Of a stretch of 35,620 bases of DNA, positions 7,446 through 15,900 are shown in pieces (position 1 is the stretch's first letter; each line of letters opens with the position of its first letter). Source of the stretch: an uncultured Acidimicrobiales bacterium (GTDB lineage: Bacteria; Actinomycetota; Acidimicrobiia; Acidimicrobiales; SZUA-35); assembly GCA_937922045.1 (NCBI GenBank), contig CAKZXA010000104.1:1-35620 (forward strand). Direction: 5' to 3'. The translations under genes were made by a program, and so were the position numbers. The notes under the pieces were generated by a model, which saw only the letters and a list, made by a program, of their open reading frames with translations, was not told the DNA's origin and did no database searches.

Positions 7446-8038
7446 TGTCGGCCCGATCTCTGTCCGGTCTCCTTACCGAGATCCGAGCCTGCACCGTCTG
7501 CGCCGAATCGTTAGTCGATGGGCCTCGTCCTGTCGTCCAGGCCGGGACCAGGGCGTCGATCGTGATCATCGGCCAGGCCCCTGGCCGGCGAGTCCACGAA
7601 TCAGGTATTCCTTGGAACGACCCGAGCGGTGTCACCTTGCGGCGCTGGCTTGGGATGGATGAGGAGCAATTTTACGATCCGAATCTCGTGGCCCTGGTGC
7701 CGATGGGATTCTGCTACCCCGGGTCCGGCACCTCGGGCGACAAGCCGCCACGACCCGAGTGTGCCCCGCTGTGGCATGAACCCTTGCTGAGTCACCTTCC
7801 GCCTGATCGGCTCGAACTTATCATCGGGACCTATGCCCAGGCCCGCTATCTAGCCCGGCGGTCCAAAACGTTGACCGAAACCGTGGCCGACTGGCAGCAG
7901 TATTTGCCTGGGCAGCTGCCCCTGCCGCATCCGTCGCCTCGAAATCGGCATTGGCTCACCAAGAATCCGTGGTTCGAGACCGAGGTGCTGCCCGCCCTGC
8001 GGGCCAGGGTGGACGGGGTGCTGGGGCGAGAGGGTTAG
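7445..8038 (+). CDS. Uracil-DNA glycosylase superfamily protein, probable Fe-S type
   Basis: A 197-residue protein with the motifs of the UDG fold: GQAPGRRVHESGIPWNDPSG (about 43-62) as the uracil-pocket motif and LPHPSPRN (about 160-167) as the C-terminal motif. Four cysteines (C16, C19, C90, C106) are spaced like the [4Fe-4S] ligands of family 4/5 enzymes. A role in removing uracil from DNA is the family expectation. The motif after GQAPG (HESG in place of the usual acidic-residue contexts) differs, so the activity may be altered. It is coupled to the dioxygenase gene by a TGATG overlap, and its stop overlaps that of the convergent TetR gene. Confidence 0.82.
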   Translation: MSARSLSGLLTEIRACTVCAESLVDGPRPVVQAGTRASIVIIGQAPGRRVHESGIPWNDPSGVTLRRWLGMDEEQFYDPNLVALVPMGFCYPGSGTSGDKPPRPECAPLWHEPLLSHLPPDRLELIIGTYAQARYLARRSKTLTETVADWQQYLPGQLPLPHPSPRNRHWLTKNPWFETEVLPALRARVDGVLGREG

Positions 8039-8700
8039 ACCTTGGCCCAGGCGTTGAAGGCGGCTCGATCATCGATGGCCTCGGCTACGCCTGCGATGAG
8101 AAGACGTACGCCGAAGGCGAACTCGGCGTCTCGGTCGATGGGGCCGCTGCCGAGTGTTTGGGCCACGTGGGGAAAGATTTCGGCCGGAAGCGCAGCTCGC
8201 TGGGTCGCTATCTCTTCCTGGTCATGGCCACCGATGTCGGGGTCGGCACTGATCTCGGCCAGTGTGTGGCCAACCACGAAGCTGACGAGAGCGTCGAGGG
8301 CGTAGACCGCTCTCTCGGGGTCGAGGCCGTAGGCGGTCAGCTCGCCCAGGGCCTGTTCGATCAGCCCGATGGTGGAGATCGACACGATCGGGCGGGTGGC
8401 GACGACGGTGATAAGTCGGGCGTTGTCCAAGAAGACCTTGCGCAGCATGTGGCTGTACATCTCGAAGCGGCGGGGCCAGGGGTCGTCGCTAGGGGAGAGG
8501 GCGACCTCGGCGAAGACGAGCTCGGCCAACCCGTCGAGTAGATCTTCCTTGTCTTTGATGTGGGAGTAGAGCGAGGCGGCCTCGACGCCTACACGAGCGC
8601 TGAGCGCGCGCATGGTCAAACGGTCGAGCCCTTGCTCGGCGACATGCTCTCGAGCGGCTGCGAGGACCTTTGATCGGTCGAGATTTCGCTTCTTTCCCAC
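8035..8700 (-). CDS. TetR/AcrR-family transcriptional regulator
   Basis: A 221-residue repressor-type protein. The N-terminal helix-turn-helix spans about residues 10-55 (LTMRALSARVGVEAASLYSHIKDKEDLLDGL). The rest is an all-helical ligand and dimer domain of the TetR_C sort. It starts at GTG 8700 and appears leaderless, with TAGGCT six nt upstream (8707-8712). It is divergent from the secreted SGNH hydrolase, and the shared region holds two copies of CTAAC-N3-GTTAG. It therefore most likely represses the hydrolase and perhaps itself. The ligand is unknown. Confidence 0.93.
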   Translation of the reverse strand: MGKKRNLDRSKVLAAAREHVAEQGLDRLTMRALSARVGVEAASLYSHIKDKEDLLDGLAELVFAEVALSPSDDPWPRRFEMYSHMLRKVFLDNARLITVVATRPIVSISTIGLIEQALGELTAYGLDPERAVYALDALVSFVVGHTLAEISADPDIGGHDQEEIATQRAALPAEIFPHVAQTLGSGPIDRDAEFAFGVRLLIAGVAEAIDDRAAFNAWAKV

Positions 8701-8706
8701 TGAATG

Positions 8707-8712
8707 AGCCTA
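8707..8712 (-). promoter_or_regulatory. Putative -10 for leaderless tetR transcription
   Basis: TAGGCT on the minus strand lies six nt before GTG 8700. The same hexamer and spacing occur before the DUF1971 gene. An alternative -10, TATACA (minus strand, 8733-8738), would place its -35 inside operator 1. Confidence 0.35.
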
Positions 8713-8753
8713 CCGGCACCAAGAAATCGAGTGTTGTATAGCGGGGAATAAAA

Positions 8754-8766
8754 CTAACAACGTTAG
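8754..8766. promoter_or_regulatory. TetR-type operator 1, CTAAC-AAC-GTTAG
   Basis: Perfect 5-bp inverted repeat with a 3-bp centre. It lies upstream of the hydrolase -35 and on the tetR side. It matches operator 2 in both arms; the centres are 63 bp apart, close to six helical turns. Confidence 0.7.
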
Positions 8767-8774
8767 GAAAAGTC

Positions 8775-8803
8775 TTGACTCTTTCTCGGTGTCACCCTAG
8801 GTT
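8775..8803 (+). promoter_or_regulatory. Promoter of the SGNH hydrolase gene
   Basis: TTGACT (8775-8780), a 17-bp spacer, then TAGGTT (8798-8803), a near-consensus housekeeping promoter. The predicted transcript starts near 8810, which rules out the upstream in-frame GTG at 8804 as start. The -10 overlaps the left arm of an inverted repeat, TAGGTTG-N8-CAACCTA (8798-8819). Confidence 0.65.
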
Positions 8804-8816
8804 GTGAAGCAGCAAC

Positions 8817-8829
8817 CTAACAGTGTTAG
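8817..8829. promoter_or_regulatory. TetR-type operator 2, CTAAC-AGT-GTTAG
   Basis: Second copy of the palindrome, just downstream of the predicted transcription start, where a bound repressor would block promoter clearance. The arms are identical to operator 1. Confidence 0.7.
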
Positions 8830-8875
8830 TCACTTCTTGGGTTGCTCTATCCGCCGCCAACCAAGGGGACCACCA

Positions 8876-10042
8876 ATGAACTCGACGCCGAACACCTCCC
8901 GCCTGCTCGCCGCTCCACTCCTTCTTTTGACGCTCGTCATTTCACTGCTGGTCTTCGCATCGCCAGCGTCGGCGGCGAAGAAGAATGACAAGCCTGATGC
9001 CGCCGTTTCGCTTGGAGACTCCTTCATCTCCGGCGAGGGTGGTCGTTGGAACGGAAACTCGAACGACGGATTCGACCCAGACCGAGACGGTTCCGACCGG
9101 GCGTACCGCAGCGGCTGGTTCAGCTGGAGCTACGACTACAACGCCGTCTACCCAAACTCGTACTACAACGGTTGTCATCGCAGTGACGTTTCCGAAATCC
9201 AAAGCAGCGGGATCAGCATGAATCTCATAAACCTCGCTTGCTCAGGTGCTGAAACCGTCAACGTTTTCCGGGCTTCACATGGGGGGCAGTACTTCAAGGG
9301 TGAGGCGCCCCAAGCCGACCAGCTCGCCACCGTGGCCTCCACGTACGACGTCGAACTCGTCGTGCTGTCGATCGGGGGCAACGATCTAGGCTTCGCCGAC
9401 GTGCTCACCCAATGCATCACCGCCTTCAGCACCGGCGGCTCACCCTGCGTCAACACACAACAGGCCGTACTCGAAAGCGCTCTGCCCGGTGCCATGGCCG
9501 AGGTGACCAAGGCAATCGAGGAGATCCGCACCGTTCTAAGCGATGCTGGCGACACCGACTACCGATTCATTCTGCAGTCGTATCCCTCGCCGGTCGCTCG
9601 CTCGGCTGAAAGTGACTACGACGAGTCGACCTGGGACCGGATCACTATCGGTGGCTGCCCATTCTGGGATGCTGATCTCGACTTCGCCCGTGACTGGGTT
9701 GTACCCCAGATCGACGCCAACCTCGCCGCCGTCGCCGCTGAAACCGGCGTGGAGTTTCTCTCCCTAGCGAACGCTTTCGATGGCAAAGAGGTCTGCGGGA
9801 ACGACAGTCGTCTCATCGCCAACGACAACGACACGCCCAACAGCGCCACCCATGAGTGGATGCGTTTCGTGGCCAGCGGTGGCGTGCAGGGTGACCTCGC
9901 TGAGTCGCTGCACCCCAACGCCTTCGGACAGCAGGCCCTCGGCCACTGTCTTGGCATGATGTGGAATGCTGGTCCCGGCCACTACGCCTGCACCAACGAC
10001 GGTGGCGGGAGCGGCGACATGGTGATCTCGTCGAACGGGTGA
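8876..10042 (+). CDS. Secreted SGNH/GDSL-family hydrolase (lipase/esterase-like)
   Basis: Exported esterase-type enzyme, 388 residues from ATG 8876, chosen because of AAGGGGA upstream, the signal peptide and the promoter position. The signal peptide covers about residues 1-33 with a hydrophobic core and an ASA cleavage site. Block I is SLGDSFISGEG with nucleophile S49. Block III is SIGGNDLGF with N169. The C-terminal catalytic His is H346 in ESLHPNAFGQ; the usual acidic residue three before it is Glu. Several cysteines suggest disulfides. Family members act on acyl esters; the substrate here is unknown. Expression is probably controlled by the divergent TetR protein. Confidence 0.92.
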   Translation: MNSTPNTSRLLAAPLLLLTLVISLLVFASPASAAKKNDKPDAAVSLGDSFISGEGGRWNGNSNDGFDPDRDGSDRAYRSGWFSWSYDYNAVYPNSYYNGCHRSDVSEIQSSGISMNLINLACSGAETVNVFRASHGGQYFKGEAPQADQLATVASTYDVELVVLSIGGNDLGFADVLTQCITAFSTGGSPCVNTQQAVLESALPGAMAEVTKAIEEIRTVLSDAGDTDYRFILQSYPSPVARSAESDYDESTWDRITIGGCPFWDADLDFARDWVVPQIDANLAAVAAETGVEFLSLANAFDGKEVCGNDSRLIANDNDTPNSATHEWMRFVASGGVQGDLAESLHPNAFGQQALGHCLGMMWNAGPGHYACTNDGGGSGDMVISSNG

Positions 10043-10084
10043 TCTTCAACTCCTCGGCCTGCTCAGCCCTGGGGCTGCGACCTC

Positions 10085-10090
10085 TAGGCT
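10085..10090 (+). promoter_or_regulatory. Putative -10 for leaderless transcription of the DUF1971 gene
   Basis: TAGGCT followed by six nt and then ATG 10097; no ribosome binding site. Same arrangement as upstream of tetR. Confidence 0.35.
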
Positions 10091-10096
10091 TGCGGG

Positions 10097-10417
10097 ATGG
10101 ACGTGCTGCCAGCTGATGTTGAGCTCCAACGCACGACCCCTGTCTTCGACGAGACAACGGTTCCGCGTGGGCTTCTGAACGACCATCGCGTCGCCCCCGG
10201 TGTTTGGGGGCGACTCGTGGTTTCTGAAGGCGAGCTTCGGTTCAGATTCGAGGATGAGGATGCCGATCGGCACCTCACGGCCCCAGCAACGCTCGTGATT
10301 GCGCCGGATCGGCTTCACCGCGTTGTGACATCGGGGCCAGTCCGTTTCGTCGTCGAGTTTTACAAACCCCCGGCCTCCGATGACGAGAGGTTGGAGGACC
10401 GGACAAAACGCTCGTAG
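10097..10417 (+). CDS. DUF1971 (TehB/YeaR-like) small cupin protein
   Basis: A 106-residue single-domain protein resembling E. coli YeaR and the N-terminal domain of some TehB proteins. Features: an early RTTPVFDETTVPRGLLNDHR segment, GVWGRLVVSEGELRFRFED, and a late PDRLHRVVTSGPVRFVVEFYKP strand pair. YeaR-type proteins are linked to nitrate, nitric oxide or tellurite stress in enterobacteria, but no biochemical role can be given here. The 3' end overlaps the probable rplM promoter. Confidence 0.75.
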   Translation: MDVLPADVELQRTTPVFDETTVPRGLLNDHRVAPGVWGRLVVSEGELRFRFEDEDADRHLTAPATLVIAPDRLHRVVTSGPVRFVVEFYKPPASDDERLEDRTKRS

Positions 10418-10420
10418 ACT
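10391..10420 (+). promoter_or_regulatory. Putative promoter of rplM-rpsI
   Basis: TTGGAG (10391-10396), an 18-bp spacer, then TAGACT (10415-10420). It overlaps the last codons of the DUF1971 gene. It resembles the infA promoter candidate and gives a leader of about 120 nt, long enough for L13 autoregulation as known in other bacteria. Confidence 0.45.
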
Positions 10421-10546
10421 AGCGAGTCGGTCATCGTCCGCTCAATGCGACGCCTTCGAGCTGTTGCTTCCGAGTGTGATCGAACTCCGGTACGACCTGA
10501 ACGGTCGGCCATACCAATCATTCTAGTTCATGCAGGATTTTCCGCT

Positions 10547-11005
10547 GTGAAGACATATGCACCGAAAGCATCAGAGATCGACCGCGACTGGTTCGTTGTC
10601 GACGCCGAAGGCATGACCCTTGGCCGCATGGCTACTGAGGTTGCTCGTGTCCTGCGAGGCAAGCACAAGCCGACCTTCGCCCCGCACATGGACATGGGTG
10701 ATCACGTCATTATCGTAAACGCCGACAAGATCGTCCTCTCATCCAACAAGGGTGATGTCAAAATGGTCTATCGCCACTCTGGTTACCCCGGCGGTCTGAA
10801 GGCCATGACCTACAACGAGATGTTGCGACGTCGCCCCGCCGACGCTGTCCGCAAGTCGATTGTTGGCATGTTGCCCAAGAATCGTCTGGGCCGTCAGCAA
10901 GCTCGAAAACTCAAGATCTACTCCGGACCAAACCATCCGCATTCGGCCCAGAAGCCCGAGTCGATGGAGATTGCCGGCGCTCGTCGAGAAAGCAGAGACT
11001 CGTGA
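10547..11005 (+). CDS. rplM: 50S ribosomal protein L13
   Basis: Early large-subunit assembly protein. From GTG 10547 the product has 152 residues and starts [22 protein letters not shown], the normal L13 N-terminus; an upstream ATG at 10445 would add 34 unrelated residues. Conserved parts: [69 protein letters not shown] lies about 10 nt before the GTG. Its stop overlaps the rpsI GTG by 4 nt. Confidence 0.97.
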   Translation: MKTYAPKASEIDRDWFVVDAEGMTLGRMATEVARVLRGKHKPTFAPHMDMGDHVIIVNADKIVLSSNKGDVKMVYRHSGYPGGLKAMTYNEMLRRRPADAVRKSIVGMLPKNRLGRQQARKLKIYSGPNHPHSAQKPESMEIAGARRESRDS

Positions 11006-11388
11006 CAACCATTCAAACAACCGGCCGTCGCAAGCAGGCCATCGCCCGCGTGCGGCTCACCCCCGGTACCGGCAAGATCAAGGCCAACGGCCGCGAGTTC
11101 GAGGACTACTTTCCCTCGGCCGTTCACCGTCAGGTCATCACCGAGCCTCTGCGACTGACCGAGTCTGAAGAGACCTACGACATCGACGTCACCTTCAACG
11201 GTGGCGGCCTGTCTGGCCAGGCCGGCGCCTTCCGCCTCGGCATCACCCGGGCGCTCATCGAGGTCAATCCCGATGACCGGCCTGCGGTAAAGGCTGCAGG
11301 GCTGCTCACTCGTGACCCTCGCAAGAAGGAATCCAAGAAGTACGGCCTGAAGAAGGCTCGCAAGGCGCCTCAGTACTCGAAGCGCTAA
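11002..11388 (+). CDS. rpsI: 30S ribosomal protein S9
   Basis: Small-subunit head protein whose C-terminal tail reaches P-site tRNA. 128 residues: [42 protein letters not shown], and the final [12 protein letters not shown] with the conserved terminal SKR. It begins at a GTG overlapping the rplM stop (GTGA) and is followed by a strong terminator. Confidence 0.98.
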   Translation: MTTIQTTGRRKQAIARVRLTPGTGKIKANGREFEDYFPSAVHRQVITEPLRLTESEETYDIDVTFNGGGLSGQAGAFRLGITRALIEVNPDDRPAVKAAGLLTRDPRKKESKKYGLKKARKAPQYSKR

Positions 11389-11404
11389 GTCTCACATGTA
11401 TTCT

Positions 11405-11440
11405 CCGAAGGCGGCCGCCACGGCCGCCTTCGGTGTTTTT
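11405..11440 (+). terminator. Rho-independent terminator after rpsI
   Basis: A perfect 12-bp GC-rich stem (11405-11416 with 11422-11433) with loop GCCAC, followed by TGTTTTT. It separates the rplM-rpsI unit from glmM. Confidence 0.9.
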
Positions 11441-11463
11441 ACTCCCAATCCCCCGGGTGAACG

Positions 11464-12813
11464 ATGGCTCCTCGCTTTGGTACCGACGGCCTGCGCGGCC
11501 TCGCTAATCATGAACTCACCGCTGAGGTGGCGATGGCACTGGGCCGCGCTGCCGTTGAAGTGCTTGGCGGATCTCGGTTTCTGATCGGTTCCGACACCAG
11601 ACGATCAGGCCCCATGCTGGAAGCAGCGCTCACCGCCGGCATCTGTTCGGCTGGTTCAGATGTTGAACCTCTTGGCGTCGTGCCGACCCCAGCTGTGGCC
11701 TGGGCCGCCGCCGACCGAAACTCGGCGGCAGCGATGATCTCTGCCTCGCACAATCCCTTCGCTGACAACGGGATAAAGCTCTTTGCTCCCGGTGGTCTGA
11801 AGCTGCGAGATGATGTTGAGGCCGACATCCAAGCCCGCTACCTCACCCATCTCGGATCCCTCGGCAACGCTCAGGGTGCAAGGCCAGATAACCCAGGGCC
11901 CATCGGGCGCCTGCTGCCCCCGGGCTCGGTGCAGGGCTGGAACGAACTGGTGGTGGCGTCGGTCGAACCAGGCGCTCTGGCCGGGATGTCGATCGTGATC
12001 GACTGCGCCAACGGTGCAGCTTTCGAGGTCGGTCCAACCATCTTTGAACGACTCGGTGCTGATGTCACCGTCATCGGCGGTGCTCCCGACGGTGAGAACA
12101 TCAACGCTGGCGTTGGGTCGACACATCCAGAAGCCCTTATGGCCAAGGTGGTTGAGATCGGCGCCGATGCCGGCCTGGCCTTCGATGGCGACGCGGATCG
12201 CCTAATCGCCGTCGATGGCGACGGCCGGGTTGTCGACGGCGACCGGGTCCTCGGCATCCTCGCCGTGGACTGGGCCGCCACCGGCCAGCTCACCGACAAC
12301 ACCGTGGTCGTCACCGTGATGAGCAACCTCGGCTTTCACCGGGCGATGGCGGCTGCCGGTATCAAGGTCGTTTCGACCGCTGTTGGTGATCGCCACGTGC
12401 TGGCTGCTCTCGATGATCAGGGTCTGTCGTTGGGCGGCGAACAATCTGGGCACGTTATCTGCCGCGATCTTGCCACGACGGGAGATGGTGTCCTTACCGG
12501 TGTTCAGCTCCTCGACGTTGTCGCCCGTTCAGCATCTCCTCTGGCCAGGCTGGCTAGTGAAGTGATGACGACGGTGCCACAAGTCCTTGAGAACGTGCGC
12601 CTTGTGTCTCGCGATGTCGACGGCGCGGCCGCAATCGCTGATGAGGTGGCCGAGGTCGAGGCCCAGTTCGGTGACGACGGGCGGGTGCTGGTTCGTCCTT
12701 CAGGAACCGAGCCCTTGCTAAGGATCATGGTTGAGCATGTCGATGAAGCGACAGCGCTCGCCGCGTGTCGCCGCCTGATCGATGCAGCCACTGCCGCTGT
12801 TGGCGCGCCCTAG
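11464..12813 (+). CDS. glmM: Phosphoglucosamine mutase
   Basis: Converts glucosamine-6-phosphate to glucosamine-1-phosphate for UDP-GlcNAc synthesis. 449 residues, standard length. N-terminus MAPRFGTDGLRGLAN. The phosphoserine loop is AMISASHNPF with S95 in the catalytic ASH motif. The metal-binding loop is AFDGDADRLIAVD (about 239-251). The sugar loop region contains GGEQSGHVIC and the phosphate loop is RPSGTEPLLRIMVE. It lies 23 nt after the rpsI terminator and just ahead of glmS, so two steps of the same pathway are adjacent. Confidence 0.97.
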   Translation: MAPRFGTDGLRGLANHELTAEVAMALGRAAVEVLGGSRFLIGSDTRRSGPMLEAALTAGICSAGSDVEPLGVVPTPAVAWAAADRNSAAAMISASHNPFADNGIKLFAPGGLKLRDDVEADIQARYLTHLGSLGNAQGARPDNPGPIGRLLPPGSVQGWNELVVASVEPGALAGMSIVIDCANGAAFEVGPTIFERLGADVTVIGGAPDGENINAGVGSTHPEALMAKVVEIGADAGLAFDGDADRLIAVDGDGRVVDGDRVLGILAVDWAATGQLTDNTVVVTVMSNLGFHRAMAAAGIKVVSTAVGDRHVLAALDDQGLSLGGEQSGHVICRDLATTGDGVLTGVQLLDVVARSASPLARLASEVMTTVPQVLENVRLVSRDVDGAAAIADEVAEVEAQFGDDGRVLVRPSGTEPLLRIMVEHVDEATALAACRRLIDAATAAVGAP

Positions 12814-12936
12814 GCCACTACCCGGCCACTGACCCAACCACGGTGGTAAACGGACATACACTGCTAGTTGCCATTCGTCTCCGGCCAGGACGTAGATCCA
12901 AACCCCGGGGGCTTGAAGAAAGAGAAGCGAAGAAAA

Positions 12937-15900
12937 ATGTGTGGAATCGTAGCCATCGTTCGTCGACGAACTCAACGGGGCCTTCCGGACGCCGCTGCCC
13001 TCCGAGCCGAAATGGACAGGGTTGCGGGTTCGTTCCCTGATTCCTCGAACCCTGCGTTGGCCAGGGAGTTGGCGGCTGCGGCTGAGGCATTGGGCAAGGT
13101 TGATCTCATGCTGCGAGGCGAGGCTGGCGTCGCCGTACTCGTGGCTGATCGCTCGTTTGCCACCGGGGTGTCGGATAGTCTCGCCCTGCTCGGCCATCGC
13201 ATCGCCGATATCGAGGCCTACCTCGATGCAAAGGGCGATGCTGTTCCTGGCCTCGAAGAGGTCAACCGTGCCATGGTCGAGCTCAAAGACGCCGTCTGGG
13301 CGATCGAGCGCGATCGTCTCCGCGCCGCCACCGAGGTCATCGCCTTGGGCGGTAACGATGTGGCCGGCGCCCGCCTAGCCGCCCTGTACAGCACGCAGCA
13401 GGCCCTTTCGAACCTCGATCGTCTTGAGGTGCGTGGACGCGACAGTGCTGGTCTTCACATTCTTGTCCGCAACCACGGTCTCGACCTCGCCTCGGACCAT
13501 GTGAAGACACTCCTCGCCGGTCGTAGCGACGACAACCTTTTCCTCGATCAGGCCGTGCGGGTTGAGAACGGCCACCTCGGCTTTGTTTACAAGGCAGCGG
13601 CCGAGATCGGTGAGCTTGGTGATAACACCGCCTCGATGCGTAAAGCCATCACCACCGATCAGCTGCTCCACATAGCGCTCGCCGCCGATACGGCCGAGGC
13701 CACCGTGCTGGCTCATACCCGCTGGGCCTCGGTTGGCATCATTAGCGAGCCAAACGCCCACCCGGTCAACTCCATCGAGGTCGATCGCGATCCGGGCCCC
13801 TATGTCACCGCTGTTCTGAACGGTGATGTCGACAACTTCGCCGACCTGATCGCATCCGATGGCTTGTGCTTTCCGGCCGAGATCACCACCGACGCCAAGG
13901 TCATTCCGGCCCTGATCAGCCGAGGCCTCGAAAGCGGGCTGGACATCGACGAGGCGGTTCGATCGTCGGTCGCAACCTTTGAAGGCTCGGTCGCCATTGG
14001 TGTGAGCACCGCTTTGCAGCCAGCAGATCTGCATCTCGCCCTACGCGGCTCCGGCCAGGGTGTGTATATCGGCCTCGCCGAAGACGCCTTCGTGATCGCC
14101 TCCGAACCGTATGGGGTTGTCGAAGACTGCGATCTGTACCTGCGTATGGATGGTGAAACCCCATCCGATCCTGACAATCCGACAGGCAGCCAGGGCCAAC
14201 TGATCGCCCTTCGCGGCGCTCTCGCCGGTGAGGCCGCTGGGGTGGTCCGCTACTCCTACGACGGCACCGAGCTCGCCGTTTCAACCGATGAGTGGAAGGC
14301 TCCCTCGGTCACCACTCGAGACATCGATCGTGGCGACTCGCCTCATTTTCTGTTGAAAGAGATCTCCGAGTCGCCAACATCGTTCCGCAAGACGTTGCGC
14401 GGTCGATTGGTCGAGGTCGTCGACGGTGCAGGCAACAGCCAGCTCGACGTAAAGCTCTCTGCCGACAACCTTCCCGATGGCGTGGTCAAGCGCCTGGAGT
14501 CCGGCTCCATCAGTCGTATCCGGGTGATCGGCCAGGGTACGGCCGCCGTCGCTGGTCAGGCTATCGCCGCCTCGATCGATGATGCACTTGAAGGTTCTGA
14601 CGTAGTCGTCGAAGCCATCACCGCCACCGAGCTGTCTGGTTTCAACCTCGACGACGACATGTCTTCGAATCTGGTGGTTGCCGTCTCCCAATCGGGAACG
14701 ACAACCGATACCAATCGCACCGTCGACCTTTGCCGCTCTCGCGGCGCGGCAGTCGTGGCGATCGTCAATCGGCGCGGCAGCGACCTCGCCGACAAGGCTG
14801 ACGGGGTCTTGTACACCTCCGACGGGCGCGACGTCGAGATGAGCGTCGCCTCAACCAAGGCCTTCTACTCCCAGATCGCAGCCGGGTTCTTGCTGGCCGA
14901 CAGCCTCTCCCAGCACATCCCAGATGTCACGATCGACGAGCGGAGTCGCCAAGAGATTCTGGCCGGCCTGCGCGATCTGCCCTCGGCCATGAGCGACACC
15001 GTCAACAAGCGCGACGTGATCGGTCAGGCTGCGGCCAAGCATGCGCCGAGTCGCCGGTACTGGGCGATCGTCGGTAACGGCACCAACTTCATTGCGGCCA
15101 AGGAACTACGGATCAAGCTGTCCGAGCTGTGCTACAAGTCGATCGCATGCGACGTGACCGAGGACAAGAAGCACATCGACCTGTCCTCTGAGCCGATGAT
15201 TCTCGTCTGTGCTGCTGGCCTCACCGGCTCCAACGCCGACGACGTGGCCAAGGAAGTAGCGATCTTCCGGGCCCACAAGGCGGCGCCGATCGTGATCGCC
15301 ACCGAGGGGGAGCATCGCTTCTCTGCCGCTCTCGACGTGATCGCCGTGCCCGAGGTTCACGGGCGGCTGGCGTTCGTTTTGTCGACCATCGTCGGCCACC
15401 TGTTCGGCTACGAAGCAGCGCTCGCCATCGACGCTTCAGCTCGTCCCTTGCGTGAGGCTCGAGGCGTGATCGAAAGCTACGTTGGCCAAACCGAAGACGA
15501 TTGGTTCGAACGGTTCAACGGCGATCTCGAACCCTACGCTGCCCGCTTCTTCGATGGTCTGCGCGCCGGGAGCTACAACGGTCACCTTGAGGCTTCAACC
15601 GCGGTTCGCCTCTCAGCCTTGCTCCGCTTCGCTCTTGGGTCGGTACCGATCGAGGCCTATCAACGAGAGTTCGGCAAGGTCGGCACCCCGGGTGTCGTCG
15701 TCGATGATCTCGCCATCGCCCTCACCTCGGGCATCGAGGAACTCACCCGTCCTGTCGATGCCATCAAGCATCAGGCCAAGACCGTGACGGTGGGAATCAG
15801 CCGGGCCGACGAGAGCCTGCTCCAGGGCGAGCTGATCAAGTCGGTTCTTGCGACGGGCTGCCCACGCGACCGGCTCAGTTATCGTACATTGCGCACCCTG

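Noticed and set aside
12868-12936. Upstream extension of the glmS reading frame
   Set aside because: It would bury the catalytic cysteine, which must follow the initiator Met (MCGIV) at 12937.
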